DNA of 64,000 nucleotides from Spinellus fusiger (Eukaryota > Mucoromycota > Mucoromycetes > Mucorales > Phycomycetaceae), in assembly GCA_025094145.1 (NCBI GenBank), contig JALLLS010000028.1, positions 345,763 through 409,762 on the forward strand. Direction: 5' to 3'. A program made the translations under genes and the position numbers. The first letter of the stretch is position 1. Every line of letters begins with the position of its first letter. The notes under the pieces were generated by a model. It was not told where the DNA came from and searched no databases. It worked only from the letters and a program-made list of their open reading frames with translations. Positions 47,354 to 58,137 of this stretch are shown here, one piece after another.

Positions 47354-47629
47354 TTATGCCAAGGAATCTGTCTCTAGGCTTTTGATTCTGTTCTCTAGAC
47401 AGGCAAGATAGGCCTCAGTGGTGTCTCTATATTCTTGGTATTCAAGGTGCTGCCATAACAGCTGCCAGGCCATGGTAGTAGAAGACGCCAAAACAACACA
47501 CTTGACGAGGGGTGTTCCGTACTGATAATAGAACGCACGCGCACCTCCTGAAGAAGCAGAGGAAGCAGAGGAAGAATAACAGCGCTGAAGGGGACGCATA
47601 CGCTGTGTCCATGGCCCAAGGAAACCCAT
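47354..47629 (-). CDS. Small probable mitochondrial membrane protein, unrecognised
   Basis: 91 codons, unspliced: MGFLGPWTQRMRPLQRCYSSS, a basic, Ser-rich N-terminus that looks like a mitochondrial presequence (QRCYSS resembles a processing site), then a hydrophobic segment (LVKCVVLASSTTMAWQLLW) and a charged C-terminal helix (YRDTTEAYLACLENRIKSLE). I do not recognise the family; the layout suits a single-pass inner-membrane protein. It is divergent from HTD2 with 314 bp between start codons, and both appear mitochondrial. Confidence 0.6.
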   Translation of the reverse strand: MGFLGPWTQRMRPLQRCYSSSASSASSGGARAFYYQYGTPLVKCVVLASSTTMAWQLLWQHLEYQEYRDTTEAYLACLENRIKSLETDSLA

Positions 47630-47943
47630 GACAACTGAAATATCGACTGTGGTAATGAACAGTCACTCCAACAAAGGGACCTTTGTGTGTGTAAGTGTGA
47701 GTGAGTGTGAGTGAGAGAAGGGAAGCAGTCCTATAAGACTACTGTTGATGATGGATTGGGTGAATCTTATTGGACAGCCCACAGACCTGCCTTTTAGGAT
47801 GACAGCAAAAGAGAGAGAGAGAGAGGGAAAACAAAAAAAGAAAGTCAACAAACTCCGGACCCAATCTACGTCATGGTATTGCCCTGTTACTTTTCTCTCT
47901 CTTCTCTCTCTCTTTCTCTCTCTCTCTTTTTCCTCCTATTAAA
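47630..47943. promoter_or_regulatory. Divergent 5' region, small mitochondrial protein / HTD2
   Basis: 314 bp. Contains an ATTGG (CCAAT on the other strand) at about 47755 and long CT-rich tracts before the HTD2 ATG. Co-regulation of the two genes is an inference. Confidence 0.45.
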
Positions 47944-49047
47944 ATGTACAGACTAAGGTTGTGCCGACCTATAAGCACTCATCTAAGACGCTTCTCCACA
48001 AGCACAACACCAAAAGATATCTCAGAAGAGACAAGGCAGATAGTTAAAGAGTGGAAACAAGGCGTGTTGAACTACAAAAAAGTCACGCATGATACTGTGA
48101 CAGCCTCTCCAATAAACCTTCTGGCCAACACACTCAACACAACCGCAGTCCCATGGCGACATGAGCACCTTCCTCCTCCAGGCACAGAAGTGCCACCTAC
48201 ATGGCACCACCTCTACTTCCCACCACGCACACCAGAAGACGAACTGGCCCATGATGGCTATGAAACAGACCTCCTTCCTCCAGCACCCTTTGTCCATCGT
48301 ATGTGGAAACGGGCCCAAATCACCTTCAGCGACACCAATCCACTGAGAGTAGGCCAGGAAATGACAATGACAACAACCCTTGATGCTATAGACCACTGCA
48401 TGACCAGCAAGGGAGAGGGTGTGTTTGTTGATATCAAAAAGGATATCCACACTTCCCTGGGCTTGTCCATAAGTGAAGTGCGGAGGCTGGTGTACCTTAC
48501 CCAACAGAGCAGTCCTACCTGTGCCACGGATGGGATCATCTATGCAAGACGCCCTGAAGTGTACACAGTGATGACGCCCTCCCAGATACTTCTGTTCCGC
48601 TACTCTGCTCTTACCTTTAATGCCCACCTTATCCACTATGACCATAGCTATAGCACGGAGAAGGAACACTATGAAGGTAACGTGGGTTTGTTTTCTTCTC
48701 ATCATACTAAATACTAAATACTAAATACAACAACAACAACAATGATATTCACTCGTCTTATTCTGTTAATGTCACTAGGAGGCTGTTTAGTGCATGGTCC
48801 ATTGAGTAGTACGCTGCTGATGAATTTATTACAACTTAATATCAAAGAAAAAGTAAAGCTATTGAGTTACAGATGCCTAATGCCGCTGTATGTCCACCGA
48901 CACCTGACACTGTGCATGAAGGCAGTAAAAGATGATGAAGAAGAGACTATTGGATACGATGTATGGATTTTAAATAACAAAGGACGGCTGGCTGTCAAGG
49001 GATATGCAGAGATTCTTGAGGGCTCGTTTAGATCCGCTCGCCGCTAG
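47944..49047 (+). CDS. HTD2: Mitochondrial 3-hydroxyacyl-thioester dehydratase (HTD2 type)
   Basis: Hot-dog-fold dehydratase of mitochondrial type-II fatty acid synthesis (makes octanoyl-ACP for lipoic acid). Two exons, 47944-48676 and 48779-49047, give 333 residues. A presequence (MYRLRLCRPISTHLRRFST) is followed by an N-terminal hot-dog domain and the catalytic C-terminal part: LLFRYSALTFNAHLIHYDHSYS, with the hydratase His/Asp, then YE|GGCLVHGPLSSTLL, the conserved family block split by the intron. Converges with the bZIP gene: only 2 bp separate the two stop codons. Confidence 0.88.
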
Positions 49048-49049
49048 GA

Positions 49050-50621
49050 TTAGGGCGACTCCATCCACTGATCAAACTCCATGCCCTGGGATAAAGAGGT
49101 CGATTGCAACCGAGGCATGTCCTGTACAATCTCATTCAACATGGCATCGGTCCAATCGGCGTCGGTGATCTCTTGTTTGGGTCCCGCTGCAATGTCCGGG
49201 AGTCCCTTTTGTCTTCTCCACTCATTTGTTTTGCTTATATCATAATTGATGGTCAGATACCAGAACTCACTAAAGAACTCTAATGGTAGCTCCCAGCTCT
49301 CGCTCATTGTAGGGTCTCCTCCATGATGGACAGCTCCGTTCAGCAGCATCCCAAAGCAGCTGTCGTAGTCCATGATGTCTCTGAACAGAATCATTCTGTC
49401 TCTCATGTGGGGGGTTGGAATAAGGTCGATGCGGGAATCGTGGGGAATAGCTAGCTGGAGGATGGTGGGCTGTAGTCTGGCTGCAGATCGACCAATGGAG
49501 TTCATTGTGGACTGTACACGCAGCTGCAGTCGTAGGTGCTGGATGGCATGAAGGCTGGAGGGTATGGAGGCAGGAGGCTGGATGGCGAGGGCAGAGGGGG
49601 AGGGGGGTTGTGCCAGTGTGGAGGTGGTGAGTGTGCTGTGACTGTGGCTATGGGTGTGGCTGTGACTGGTGGTGGAGACAGAGTGGGCCGATGGGCCAGG
49701 AGAAGACATGGAGTAGGCTGCTTCGGGGGATTCCAGCTTCACCACAGAGGGAGTGGCATCTGTAGAGAGAGAGCATGTCATGTCCAGACCATCACTGCCT
49801 ACAGACCAGATGCCAGGAGATGCCAGCCGACAAGCAGTGTCTGCCACCTCTTCACTTGTGGCTCTGGACATGCTGTGGGTGTTGCTGTGGGTGTTGCTGT
49901 GGGTGTTGCTGTGGATGTGCCGTGGGTCTCTGTCTTGCTCGTGCTCCTCTTCGTCCTCATGCTCATGCTCGTGCTCATGCTCGTGCTCATGCTCCTCTTC
50001 GTCCTCGTCCTCTCCCATGGTGTGAGCAAAATGAGATGCCATGGTGGGCTTGAGTTGGTTGTTGTTGCGTGTGTAGGCATTGACATAGGACTCAATGGCA
50101 TGAGGAGCACTCTTGGCAATTTCCTCCAAGGCATCCTCTGTCAGATAGGGTGAATGAGTGGGGATCTTAATATTGTTATGTAGGCACACAAACTGCAGTG
50201 TGAGTACAACACCCTTTAGGTACCAGTTCTCTACCCTTGATGCGTCAAATTGTTTTTTAGTCTGGTGCAGTTCCTTTGTGTACATTTGGCGTTGTTCTCT
50301 AAGCTGGCGAATCGTAGACTCCAGATCTTTAAGGTGCCGCTCTTTACGCTCTCTAAACGCACGCTGAGCAGCTCTGTTCTGTGCTTTACGGAGAGCAGGT
50401 GAGGCAGGGTTGGGCTTTCTTCCTGGCTTCTTTCGTATCTTAATAGGCTGTCCCAGGCTGTCCATAACAGGTGCGTAGTTCATGGGCATGTCAGGCTCAT
50501 GCAAGAAGGAAGTAAATGACGTCTCTGTAGCGGAGTTCATGGCGGCCCACTCATCAAAGGCTTTTTTACTCTGCTGCTGCTGCTGCAAATAGGTGTCGAT
50601 ATTAGCAAGATAGGAGTCCAT
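49050..50621 (-). CDS. bZIP transcription factor (Yap/AP-1-like basic region)
   Basis: Intronless, 523 residues from MDSYLANIDTYLQQQQQSKKAF (an in-frame ATG 45 bp upstream is less likely). Residues about 64-110 hold the bZIP: KAQNRAAQRAFRERKERHLKDLE, with the fungal Yap-type basic region NxxAQxxFR, then a short zipper with few Leu. A C-terminal domain (PHMRDRMILFRDIMDYDSC; EFFSEFWYLTINYDI) resembles those of fungal bZIP regulators with a C-terminal DUF3425-like domain. The middle has a Glu/His run (HEHEHEHEHEHED) and an HSNT repeat. It lacks the clear paired Cys-rich domains of Yap1. Target genes unknown. Confidence 0.85.
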   Translation of the reverse strand: MDSYLANIDTYLQQQQQSKKAFDEWAAMNSATETSFTSFLHEPDMPMNYAPVMDSLGQPIKIRKKPGRKPNPASPALRKAQNRAAQRAFRERKERHLKDLESTIRQLREQRQMYTKELHQTKKQFDASRVENWYLKGVVLTLQFVCLHNNIKIPTHSPYLTEDALEEIAKSAPHAIESYVNAYTRNNNQLKPTMASHFAHTMGEDEDEEEHEHEHEHEHEHEDEEEHEQDRDPRHIHSNTHSNTHSNTHSMSRATSEEVADTACRLASPGIWSVGSDGLDMTCSLSTDATPSVVKLESPEAAYSMSSPGPSAHSVSTTSHSHTHSHSHSTLTTSTLAQPPSPSALAIQPPASIPSSLHAIQHLRLQLRVQSTMNSIGRSAARLQPTILQLAIPHDSRIDLIPTPHMRDRMILFRDIMDYDSCFGMLLNGAVHHGGDPTMSESWELPLEFFSEFWYLTINYDISKTNEWRRQKGLPDIAAGPKQEITDADWTDAMLNEIVQDMPRLQSTSLSQGMEFDQWMESP

Positions 50622-50832
50622 CTTTGTAGGCACAGAGGAAAGGCGTCTGAAGAACAACAGTAACAAGGAACAGAAGAATGCAAGGTTGTAAGAAAGGCCT
50701 TTGAGAATCCAAGTTGCAAGATGGAAAGGGAAAGGAAAGGGAAAGGAAAGGAAAAGACAGACTATTTTATTTCATTGGTCATTCATTCCTACGAGTGAGA
50801 GGGGACTTGCTTCCTTCTTATCCGACATTTGC

Positions 50833-51465
50833 TCAACAAGCAGTCACTCCCACAGCAAGACAGAAACAGACCAGGGCAAGGAAGGGAGAGGAGAAAGCGC
50901 CGTCACTGGTGGCACTCTTTACGGCTCCGCTGGCTAGGGTAATTGCAGTGGGGGAAGCCGTGGAAGGAGCTGAAGAAATGAAAAGAGGGAAAAAAAAAAG
51001 GGAAAAAAGGGAAAAGGAAAAAGGATTAGGCCGTGGAGATGGAAATACTCGACTAAGCAATGGATAAATTGCATGGACATTACCTGTTGTTCCTGCTGTA
51101 ATGACTCCAGGAAGGCTGTGTTCTATTGAGGCAGTGACAGCAGACACGGGAAGATAGCCAGAAGGACCCGGCCTAGAGACACCCACACAGTCAGAACAAT
51201 TGGAATAGAAGATGAGTTCCCAACCTCACCCAACCACACACAACCCCATTTTGAGGCCTACCATTTGTTACTAATGCACTGGCGGTAACATGTATCATCT
51301 CTACACTCGGTAATACAACTATTGGTGTCCGTGACTACTTTGATGAGAGTGTGACTGGTTATTCTTACCACATTTGCCAAGACATGCATGGTCGTCTGCT
51401 TTACACTGGCAGCCAAGAACACTAGAAACAAAGAGAGCCAATGTCCATAACAAAAACAGTTTCAT
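50833..51465 (-). CDS. Small secreted Cys-rich protein, paralogue A
   Basis: Four exons: MKLFLLWTLALFVSSVLGCQCKADDHACLGKCG, then TDTNSCITECRDDTCYRQCISNKW, PGPSGYLPVSAVTASIEHSLP, and a Ser/Thr/Ala-rich end with hydrophobic tail (FSSPFLALVCFCLAVGVTAC). Signal peptide, eight Cys in a CxC...DHACLxxCG...Nx CI..C..D.TCY..CI pattern, and a GPI-like C-terminus. The same pattern and exon layout occur at 57542. Function unknown; a cell-wall or surface protein is likely. Confidence 0.8.
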
Positions 51466-53508
51466 GGAATGAGAAGAGAGAAGAGAAAGAAAGAGACACC
51501 CTCTCATCCAAGGTACATTTTGAATTGACCCTTATACTCTCTGGCAAAAAACAAAAAAAAAAAACAAAAAAATAAGGTTCCAAGGTTCCTTTTCTTTTCT
51601 GTTGCGTAGTTACCGTCCTGCCCTTGCCCTTGATGCACCTCATCACTGCACTGCTGATCCATGCTGATGCGTGTAGACACTGGAGAAGTATGGGGGCTGG
51701 GGTCTGCTGTGAAGATGCCTTTAGGAGTGAACCCAGGAGAAGTGGACAGAATAAGGAAATGACTTACTTTATGATGATTCCTTATTTTCTTTTCTATTCA
51801 TCATGGCTGTGGTTGGATAGAGTGGGGTTGCCTCCGTTGTCATGGATGGATTTAAAGGAGATCCTGCCTAATATAGTAATCTAGATTGCCTTGATGTTCA
51901 TAACCATTTTTCCAGTTTTAGCACTAAAAAGATAACAGGGTGAGTTCTATTCATGAAGAAACTCAGCTGTGAAGACACCGGTCCTATTGAATAATAACTA
52001 AGTCATCTGTTTGGCACAGTTCTAATCTACAAGGCAGAGATGTACAGAAGTAGGACTGCACATCATCCTGCACTACCTATTATTAGTGTTATCATTACTG
52101 TTGTTGGAAATAGGTAGACCCGGTCCGCTTATTTTATGTGCGTATTGTAGTAATTCTATAGATGTAGAATGCAGAAATTATAAATAGAGGGAATAGATGC
52201 AAAGGGTGCATCTTTGAGAAATATACTTAATAATTCCAAACAGTACACTTTTTTGCTTGAGGATTTCGAACAGTATTGTAATGGCATTAAAGAAAGAGAA
52301 GAATGTATATGCCTGTATGCCTCTATATCTATAGCATTGACAGGTGATATTGAAACCATACACACCTCAGTAGCTCTCTGATGAGAAAGAATACACTTGA
52401 TTTTACAGTGGATAGAGATGAAATTAAACCATTATGGAAATTAAGCCACCTTGGGATGCCAATAACCTCATAATAAAACAACACATCAATAAGAGATAGT
52501 TTGTGATTGAGATTAGGGAAAGGTACTAAAATAGACTAGTAAATATGTATCTGACATGTCCATTCTGTTGGTGTAGGTTCTACTGATTCAATGAGACATT
52601 ATACTGTGCTTGTGAAAATCACTCAGACCACCCAACACCACCCAACACCATCAGTAGTGTTAGTCAAACTGATGCCTTGTGGATTGTGTAAAGAATGAAT
52701 AGAGTGTAGAGTACAGTACAGTACAGTACAGTACAGTATGATGGATATTAAAAGAGAAAAAAAAGAAAAGAAAAAAAGGAACAGACATGGAGGCCAGTAG
52801 CGACTATAGCCCAAAAATAACAACCTTTTTCCGTATATTTCTTGATGGGCCCAAAGAGAATTACAAATGTCTCCGATGCAATGACTAGTGAGTGTAACCC
52901 TGGTGAGTGTAACCCTGGTAGATGCAATTCTAGTGGATACATTTTTTAGTGAATGAAATAGACAAGTAGAAAAGAAAGAGAAAAAGGTGTTTTCTTTTTC
53001 AAGGCCAGTATAGATTCTCCTCAAACAATTTACCCATCAAACCATGCATGTCGGGCTTTTTTTGTTTCGGTCCCTTGATGTGTGTTGAGTCACTTTACAG
53101 ATAGGATGATCATCCATGGCTAGTCCTATTCATTCTTCCTGTCCAATTGAAATGAAAAAGACACTTTTTCACTGTTTATTTGTGTTTTATGATGGCTATA
53201 CTGTAATGATGGCTATACTGTAATGATGGCTATACTGTAATGATGGCTATACTGTAATGATGGCTATACTGTAATGATGGCTATACTATAATGATGGATG
53301 GGCTGAATGAAGAAAAGAGGTGCATAATGGATCAATGAACAAGACATACAGAACAAAGAAATAAACATTGGCTGTTATTGCTATTAGAAGGACAAAAAGA
53401 CAAAAAGACAAAAAGACCAAAACATAAGAAAATAATAAAGTAGATTTGGCAAGAAAGGAAATGACAAGGAAAATAGGTAAGCATACAGAGACAAGGGGCA
53501 TAGTGCAT
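51466..53508. other. Gene-poor spacer with tandem repeats
   Basis: 2.0 kb without a supported gene. It has a GTACA repeat (52709-52737), a 17-bp tandem repeat (53189-53299) and an ACAAAAAG repeat (53392-53417). ORFs to 133 codons lack recognisable motifs. Confidence 0.45.
53189..53299. repeat. 17-bp tandem repeat, ATGATGGCTATACTGTA
   Basis: Six full copies and flanking partial copies; one has C-to-A/T drift at the end (CTATACTATA). It lies in the 3' flank of the GATA-finger gene. Confidence 0.9.
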
Positions 53509-55089
53509 CTATTCTATAGTCCAGGGTGGACAATAAGCATTGTAGGAAGAATCATAAGTAGTGGTCGCGGGTGCTGAAAATCGATGTGGTTTTGGATGAG
53601 AGAAAAAGTAGGGTACAGTGCAAGGCGGGGTGGTAGGAGACCCAAGCAGACCCACATCAGGGCTGCTGCTTGAACTGCCATGGACAGAGGGAGGAGGGCC
53701 ATAGCTGTACCGTGCATGGTAGAGATGGGGACGACATCCTGAGGGGGTCTGTGGACTGCTGCTGCTGGGATGTGTGCTGGTGATGCTGCTGCTAGAGAGA
53801 GAAGCATCAGAGGCTCGTCTTGTTTCTGTGGGTGGAGGGTGTGCGAAGGAGGGCGCCCATGCAGAGTGTACAAATGAATGGGCCAAGGACGGCGGATGGA
53901 CTCCCTGTTCCTGCTTCTCCTCCTCCTGTCCAGACCATGATGACCAATTGACAAGAGTGCGAACATCCACCTTGCGTTTGGCTGCCTTGACAAAGAGCTC
54001 GGCGGGTCTGATTTTGGTGTGTCGAAGATAGTAGCTCTTACAGGTCTCACACCAATGTCCTGTGCCACACAAATTGCGGTACCACTGATGTGTCTCATGG
54101 ACACCACAGTTGGCACACTTCTTTTGGGATCGTGTCGGGGAGGTGATTAGGGTTCTTGGGACATGGCACAGGCCCGAGACACTGTTCTGATGATCATAGG
54201 GCTCCTCCTCACTGGGACGGGAGCCAGGGCGGTTGGCAACAATCAGTCGCAGGGGGCGGGCTTCTCCGTGCTTCAGCTGGTAGCGGTAGCAGGCTACACA
54301 CAACTTCCGACGGGAGGCTGGCTTTGTATTGCAGTTGTGGCAGAAGGGCTTGAGCTTGGAGGGGCGTGGGGTATGGAGCAAGAGAATAAGTGTTGCATAC
54401 AGGGTGGGCTGTGTGGGGTGGGTGGGTGGCAGTGCATTGGAGAACTGGGGACGGGGGAGATGGTGAGGGTCAAGGCCAGCTGTAGTGAAGAGGTAATTGG
54501 CCAGCTCAACTGCCTTGTTCAGCTTCTGTCCATCAAAGGCATGGAGATTGAAGCGGAAGAGTGTGTTCAGGACATGGTTTAGGCGGTAGATGTGGTCTTC
54601 TTTAGCAAAGGCTGCATTCTCGAGAAAACGGACGTCAGTGCGACCAGGTGTTGATCCGTGCTGTGTGTAGCGAAAGAGATGGAGTAGCCACGTAGGGAAG
54701 AAAATAAAGTCAGGTGATACCAATTGGCTCTTGCTATTTTCTGCTCTGAAGAAGACAGCCAGCAATCGCATTTGACGACATAATTCAGTGGAACGTATGG
54801 CGCGAGAGGCCTTGCCAGTGCCAATATGACATCGGAAGGAGCCATTCATGTGGCGGCCAATGACTTTGATGTGCACTGGCATGTCATGGAAAATGGAAGG
54901 TGTGGTGTGTGTCAAGATAGCGTCAGTGAGTGTGTTACGTTCAGAAGTGGGCCTAAGACGGAATCCGTATTGGTCAAGCACAGACTCCCAAACTGCCATC
55001 AGGCTGTCGTCATGAATAGGAGATGTTGACCCTTGGGAGAGGTTTGTCTCCGAGACAGGTGGCTGGATAAGCAAGTCAATGATATTCAT
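53509..55089 (-). CDS. GATA-type zinc-finger protein with two finger-like modules
   Basis: Intronless, 526 residues from MNIIDLLIQPPVSE (an upstream in-frame ATG exists at 55125). The N-terminal half (about residues 30-220) is an unrecognised globular region. Module 1: CHNCNTKPASRRKLCVACYRY (CxxC-x10-CxxC). Module 2: CANCGVHETHQWYRNLCGTGH then WCETCKSYYLRH, a GATA-like finger with CxxC, a Trp, and WCxxC, with an insert of three residues before the second pair. The C-terminal third is Ser/Pro/His-rich. Probably a DNA-binding regulator; divergent or short loop lengths make the target motif uncertain. Confidence 0.75.
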   Translation of the reverse strand: MNIIDLLIQPPVSETNLSQGSTSPIHDDSLMAVWESVLDQYGFRLRPTSERNTLTDAILTHTTPSIFHDMPVHIKVIGRHMNGSFRCHIGTGKASRAIRSTELCRQMRLLAVFFRAENSKSQLVSPDFIFFPTWLLHLFRYTQHGSTPGRTDVRFLENAAFAKEDHIYRLNHVLNTLFRFNLHAFDGQKLNKAVELANYLFTTAGLDPHHLPRPQFSNALPPTHPTQPTLYATLILLLHTPRPSKLKPFCHNCNTKPASRRKLCVACYRYQLKHGEARPLRLIVANRPGSRPSEEEPYDHQNSVSGLCHVPRTLITSPTRSQKKCANCGVHETHQWYRNLCGTGHWCETCKSYYLRHTKIRPAELFVKAAKRKVDVRTLVNWSSWSGQEEEKQEQGVHPPSLAHSFVHSAWAPSFAHPPPTETRRASDASLSSSSITSTHPSSSSPQTPSGCRPHLYHARYSYGPPPSVHGSSSSSPDVGLLGSPTTPPCTVPYFFSHPKPHRFSAPATTTYDSSYNAYCPPWTIE

Positions 55090-55125
55090 GAGAGGAAACA
55101 AAGCGAGTGCATGCCAAAATATCAA

Positions 55126-57541
55126 CGGGGGGGGGTTGTAAGGATGGCTCTTTTATATCTCTCTATGCCTTGCTCTTCTCACTTTCTGTTGCCTCCTAAT
55201 TGAGTATGTAAAGAAACCTTCTTTTTTTCTTTGTCTTTTTTTTTTCTTTTTTTTTAACTCTTCTTGCAGAGAAAAGCGGGTTGAGTACCAGTTGTAGACC
55301 TGAAAATCCAGATGAGAAATAAGACAAGACACACCAACCAATCAGTAGGGGTCATTGTCTTATCACTTGTTCCCATTCTTCCTCCCTTTATTCATCCTTT
55401 CCCTGTTCTCTGTCTTTTGACAGGCGAGACGAGAGTCCTTTATAGAGAGTAGAGTCCATTGTAGATGATAAAGATGATAAAGATGATAGATACTATGATA
55501 GATAATAAAGATAATAGATCATGTATAATAGATAACACATAACACACAACACATAACACATAGCGCCCATGCTCATCTTTACAGTAACAATCTTGGCTGC
55601 CCTTGTTATCATCATCATCACCATCATCATCATTACTCTCTTACTTCTAATGACCATCCCTATGAAGAATCAATACACTAAAAAAGATCTAAAATTGCAG
55701 CACCCTTTCCAATTGGATTTGATTTTTCATTGTCATTTCAGTGCATGAAATTCTCTCCTTTTCGAAATACAAAAGATGTCTCGTATCTAAGCCTATGAAG
55801 TGGCATGTTACATACACATCTCCCTACCTTCTCCTTGAGTGTTATAATTTTTAGTCTTGGGATAAAAGGGTGACACTGCACAAATAATAGTCTCGAGTTC
55901 TATACTCTATTTACCCCATTTTATGTCCTTTTTTCTTCTTCTTTTTATGGTGACTTTTGTATTCATTGTTCAACTGGTGTTATTATTAGTGTTAGTGTTG
56001 ATATGAATATTATTAACTACAACAACACTACCAGCACTAATAATAGCACCAGTAGTATTGTTACTTTTGCTATTCTTCTGGTCATTAGCAACAGTACTAC
56101 CATCATGACTATTCGTAGTGTTGGATGAACAGATACTGCTATAGTAAAGGTGGCTGTAGATCCAGGGACAGAATGCTCAACATCCAGGAAGCAGACACCA
56201 ATGATCATGTAGACAAGCCTGAGAAAATACAAGTCAAGAAAGCTGCTATGCATAACAAGAATGAACCTCCATCAGATTCTTTTTTTTAGTCTCCTTTTCT
56301 AGTTTCCTTTTTCTCATTAAAGTGTTGTCAGTGCACACACGCATCATGATGGAATAATAAGAGTAAGGAGGATCTTCCTAAAGAGACAGAGACAGAGAGA
56401 GAGAGAGAAAGAAAGAAAGGAAACTAGGATCTGATGACATGGTTAGACTGAGGATGAGGTTCTATTAGACAGGACATCCTTCTGCTTATACAGTGTACAT
56501 CAATATGTCTTTTTGCTATGCTACTAGGGATCTACACAACGAATAAACACACTTCATTGGACTCTTGTTTTCCTATAAAAAATAAAATAAATTGGAGACT
56601 AAAAAGTAGAATATAAAAGGGGGTGATGTTAATAAAGTATTTTAATGGATTTGAAAAAGATAGGCACAAAAAGAATCAACATTTCTGACATGATCTGTAC
56701 GATAAAGGTGTGATGATATAAATAAAAATATAAATACAAATATAATAATACAAATATAATAATATAAATATAAATATAATAATACAAATATAATAATATA
56801 AATATAAATATAATAATACAAATATAAATATAATAATATAAATACAAATACAAATACAAATACAAATACAAATACAAATACAAATACAAATACAAATACA
56901 AATACAAATACAAATACAAATACAAATACAAATACAAATATAAATGAATAGCAAAAGAGAGAGTAGAAAGGGGGAGTTCTGCTAGTCACTGTAATAATAA
57001 CAGTGGCAGCAACAGTGGCATGAATGTAAAACAGGAAATGAAAAAGTGACAGCTCATCCTCCCCACGTCTGTGCTGGAGAATACATAAACTCACCTGTGA
57101 ATGACTGTTGAATGATGTCAGTCGAGTGAACATGCCCTGTATCTATCTCTGTTCAAGGTGATTGGGTACAAATGCGTTAATCAGTCATTTATTGACTCAA
57201 CCGAAAAAGAAGAAAAAAAAGAGTCCTAAAAGCAGTTACAATGATTTCTTAGACTTCTTAACCTTCAGTAGTGGCGGCACAGGCCCTAAAATAGTCCAAG
57301 TATTTTAAACAAATCGTCTTGGTTCAACCCTCCCACTCATGACGCAAATCTAACACATTCTGTACTCGCTCTTTGTTTCTTGTCAACATACCACACCAGG
57401 AGATTTTTCTGTTCTTGTCTCTAAATCTATAAATACAGCAGACACATTCAAAGAAAATAAAATATTAAAAAGAAGCAGTTCTTTACTCTCTGTTACTGCT
57501 ACTGCTATTGTTACTGCTATTATTACCACTACTATAACAAC
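55126..57541. other. Long spacer with simple repeats
   Basis: 2.4 kb without a supported gene. It contains a GATGATAAA-type repeat (55466-55515), ATCATC runs (55608-55632), a mosaic of AATATA/ATACAA units (56717-56945) and CT-rich DNA before the gene at 57542. The long Tyr/Leu ORFs are the repeat translated. Confidence 0.5.
56717..56945. repeat. (ATACAA)n microsatellite array with variant units
   Basis: A pure block of about 20 ATACAA units (56826-56942) is preceded by a higher-order pattern of AATATAAT/AAATATA variants. 230 bp without a clear gene. Confidence 0.92.
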
Positions 57542-58137
57542 ATGAAATTCGCTTTTGCTTTTATTTTTGCAGTCGCTGCTTCTCACTTTTCAGGTGTACT
57601 TGCTGATGGATGTAACTGTGCTGCTTCTGATCATGCCTGCTTGACTCAGTGTGGTAGGTTGTCTGTAAAAAGAGGGGATAGAATTACTCTCCTGGAAGGT
57701 GATGACATTAAATTGTGTTTTGTTTCTTTATTCTATTCTTAGTTCAAACTACCAATACATGTATTAATGGCTGCAATGGAGACAATACTTGTTATGCCAA
57801 CTGCATTCAAAACAACTGGCCTGGTCAAGTCGGTGCCAGTGCCACTCCTGCTCCTACTGCAAGTAACTCTGCCGCGACAGCAGCCGCCAGTTCTGCCAGT
57901 GCCGCCATTTCTTCCATTTCAGAATCTGTGGCCGCCGCTTCCTCCTCTATCACCGCCTCTGCTACTTCTGCTATCAGCTCGATTGTTTCTCAAGCCTCCT
58001 CTGCCGCTTCCTCTATTGGCTCACCAGCAGCCACCACTACTGCCTCCCCACCTCCAAACAGTGGTGTTGACAAGAGAATGCCTGCTGCTTCATTGATGAT
58101 GGGATTGGCTCTTGTTGCTGTTGCTGTTATGTATTAG
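57542..58137 (+). CDS. Small secreted Cys-rich GPI-type protein, paralogue B
   Basis: Two exons: MKFAFAFIFAVAASHFSGVLADGCNCAASDHACLTQCG (57542-57654), then VQTTNTCINGCNGDNTCYANCIQNNWPG and an Ala/Ser-rich stalk (about 60 residues of AASSxSAAIS type) ending in a hydrophobic tail (MMGLALVAVAVMY). Exon 2 starts at TTCAAACTACC after the acceptor near 57741. The eight Cys match paralogue A at 50833-51465. A CT-rich tract precedes the ATG. Likely a GPI-anchored cell-wall protein. Confidence 0.85.

Noticed and set aside
49536..50153. 205-codon plus-strand ORF
   Set aside because: Antisense to the bZIP gene, driven by its Glu/His and Ser/Thr repeats.
52709..52737. GTACA repeat considered as a CRISPR-like or regulatory array
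   Set aside because: It is a plain pentanucleotide microsatellite with no spacers; no CRISPR-like structure exists in the window.
56629..57133. Tyr/Leu- and Ile/Cys-rich ORFs up to 163 codons
   Set aside because: They are translations of the ATACAA repeat array and its variants in three frames.
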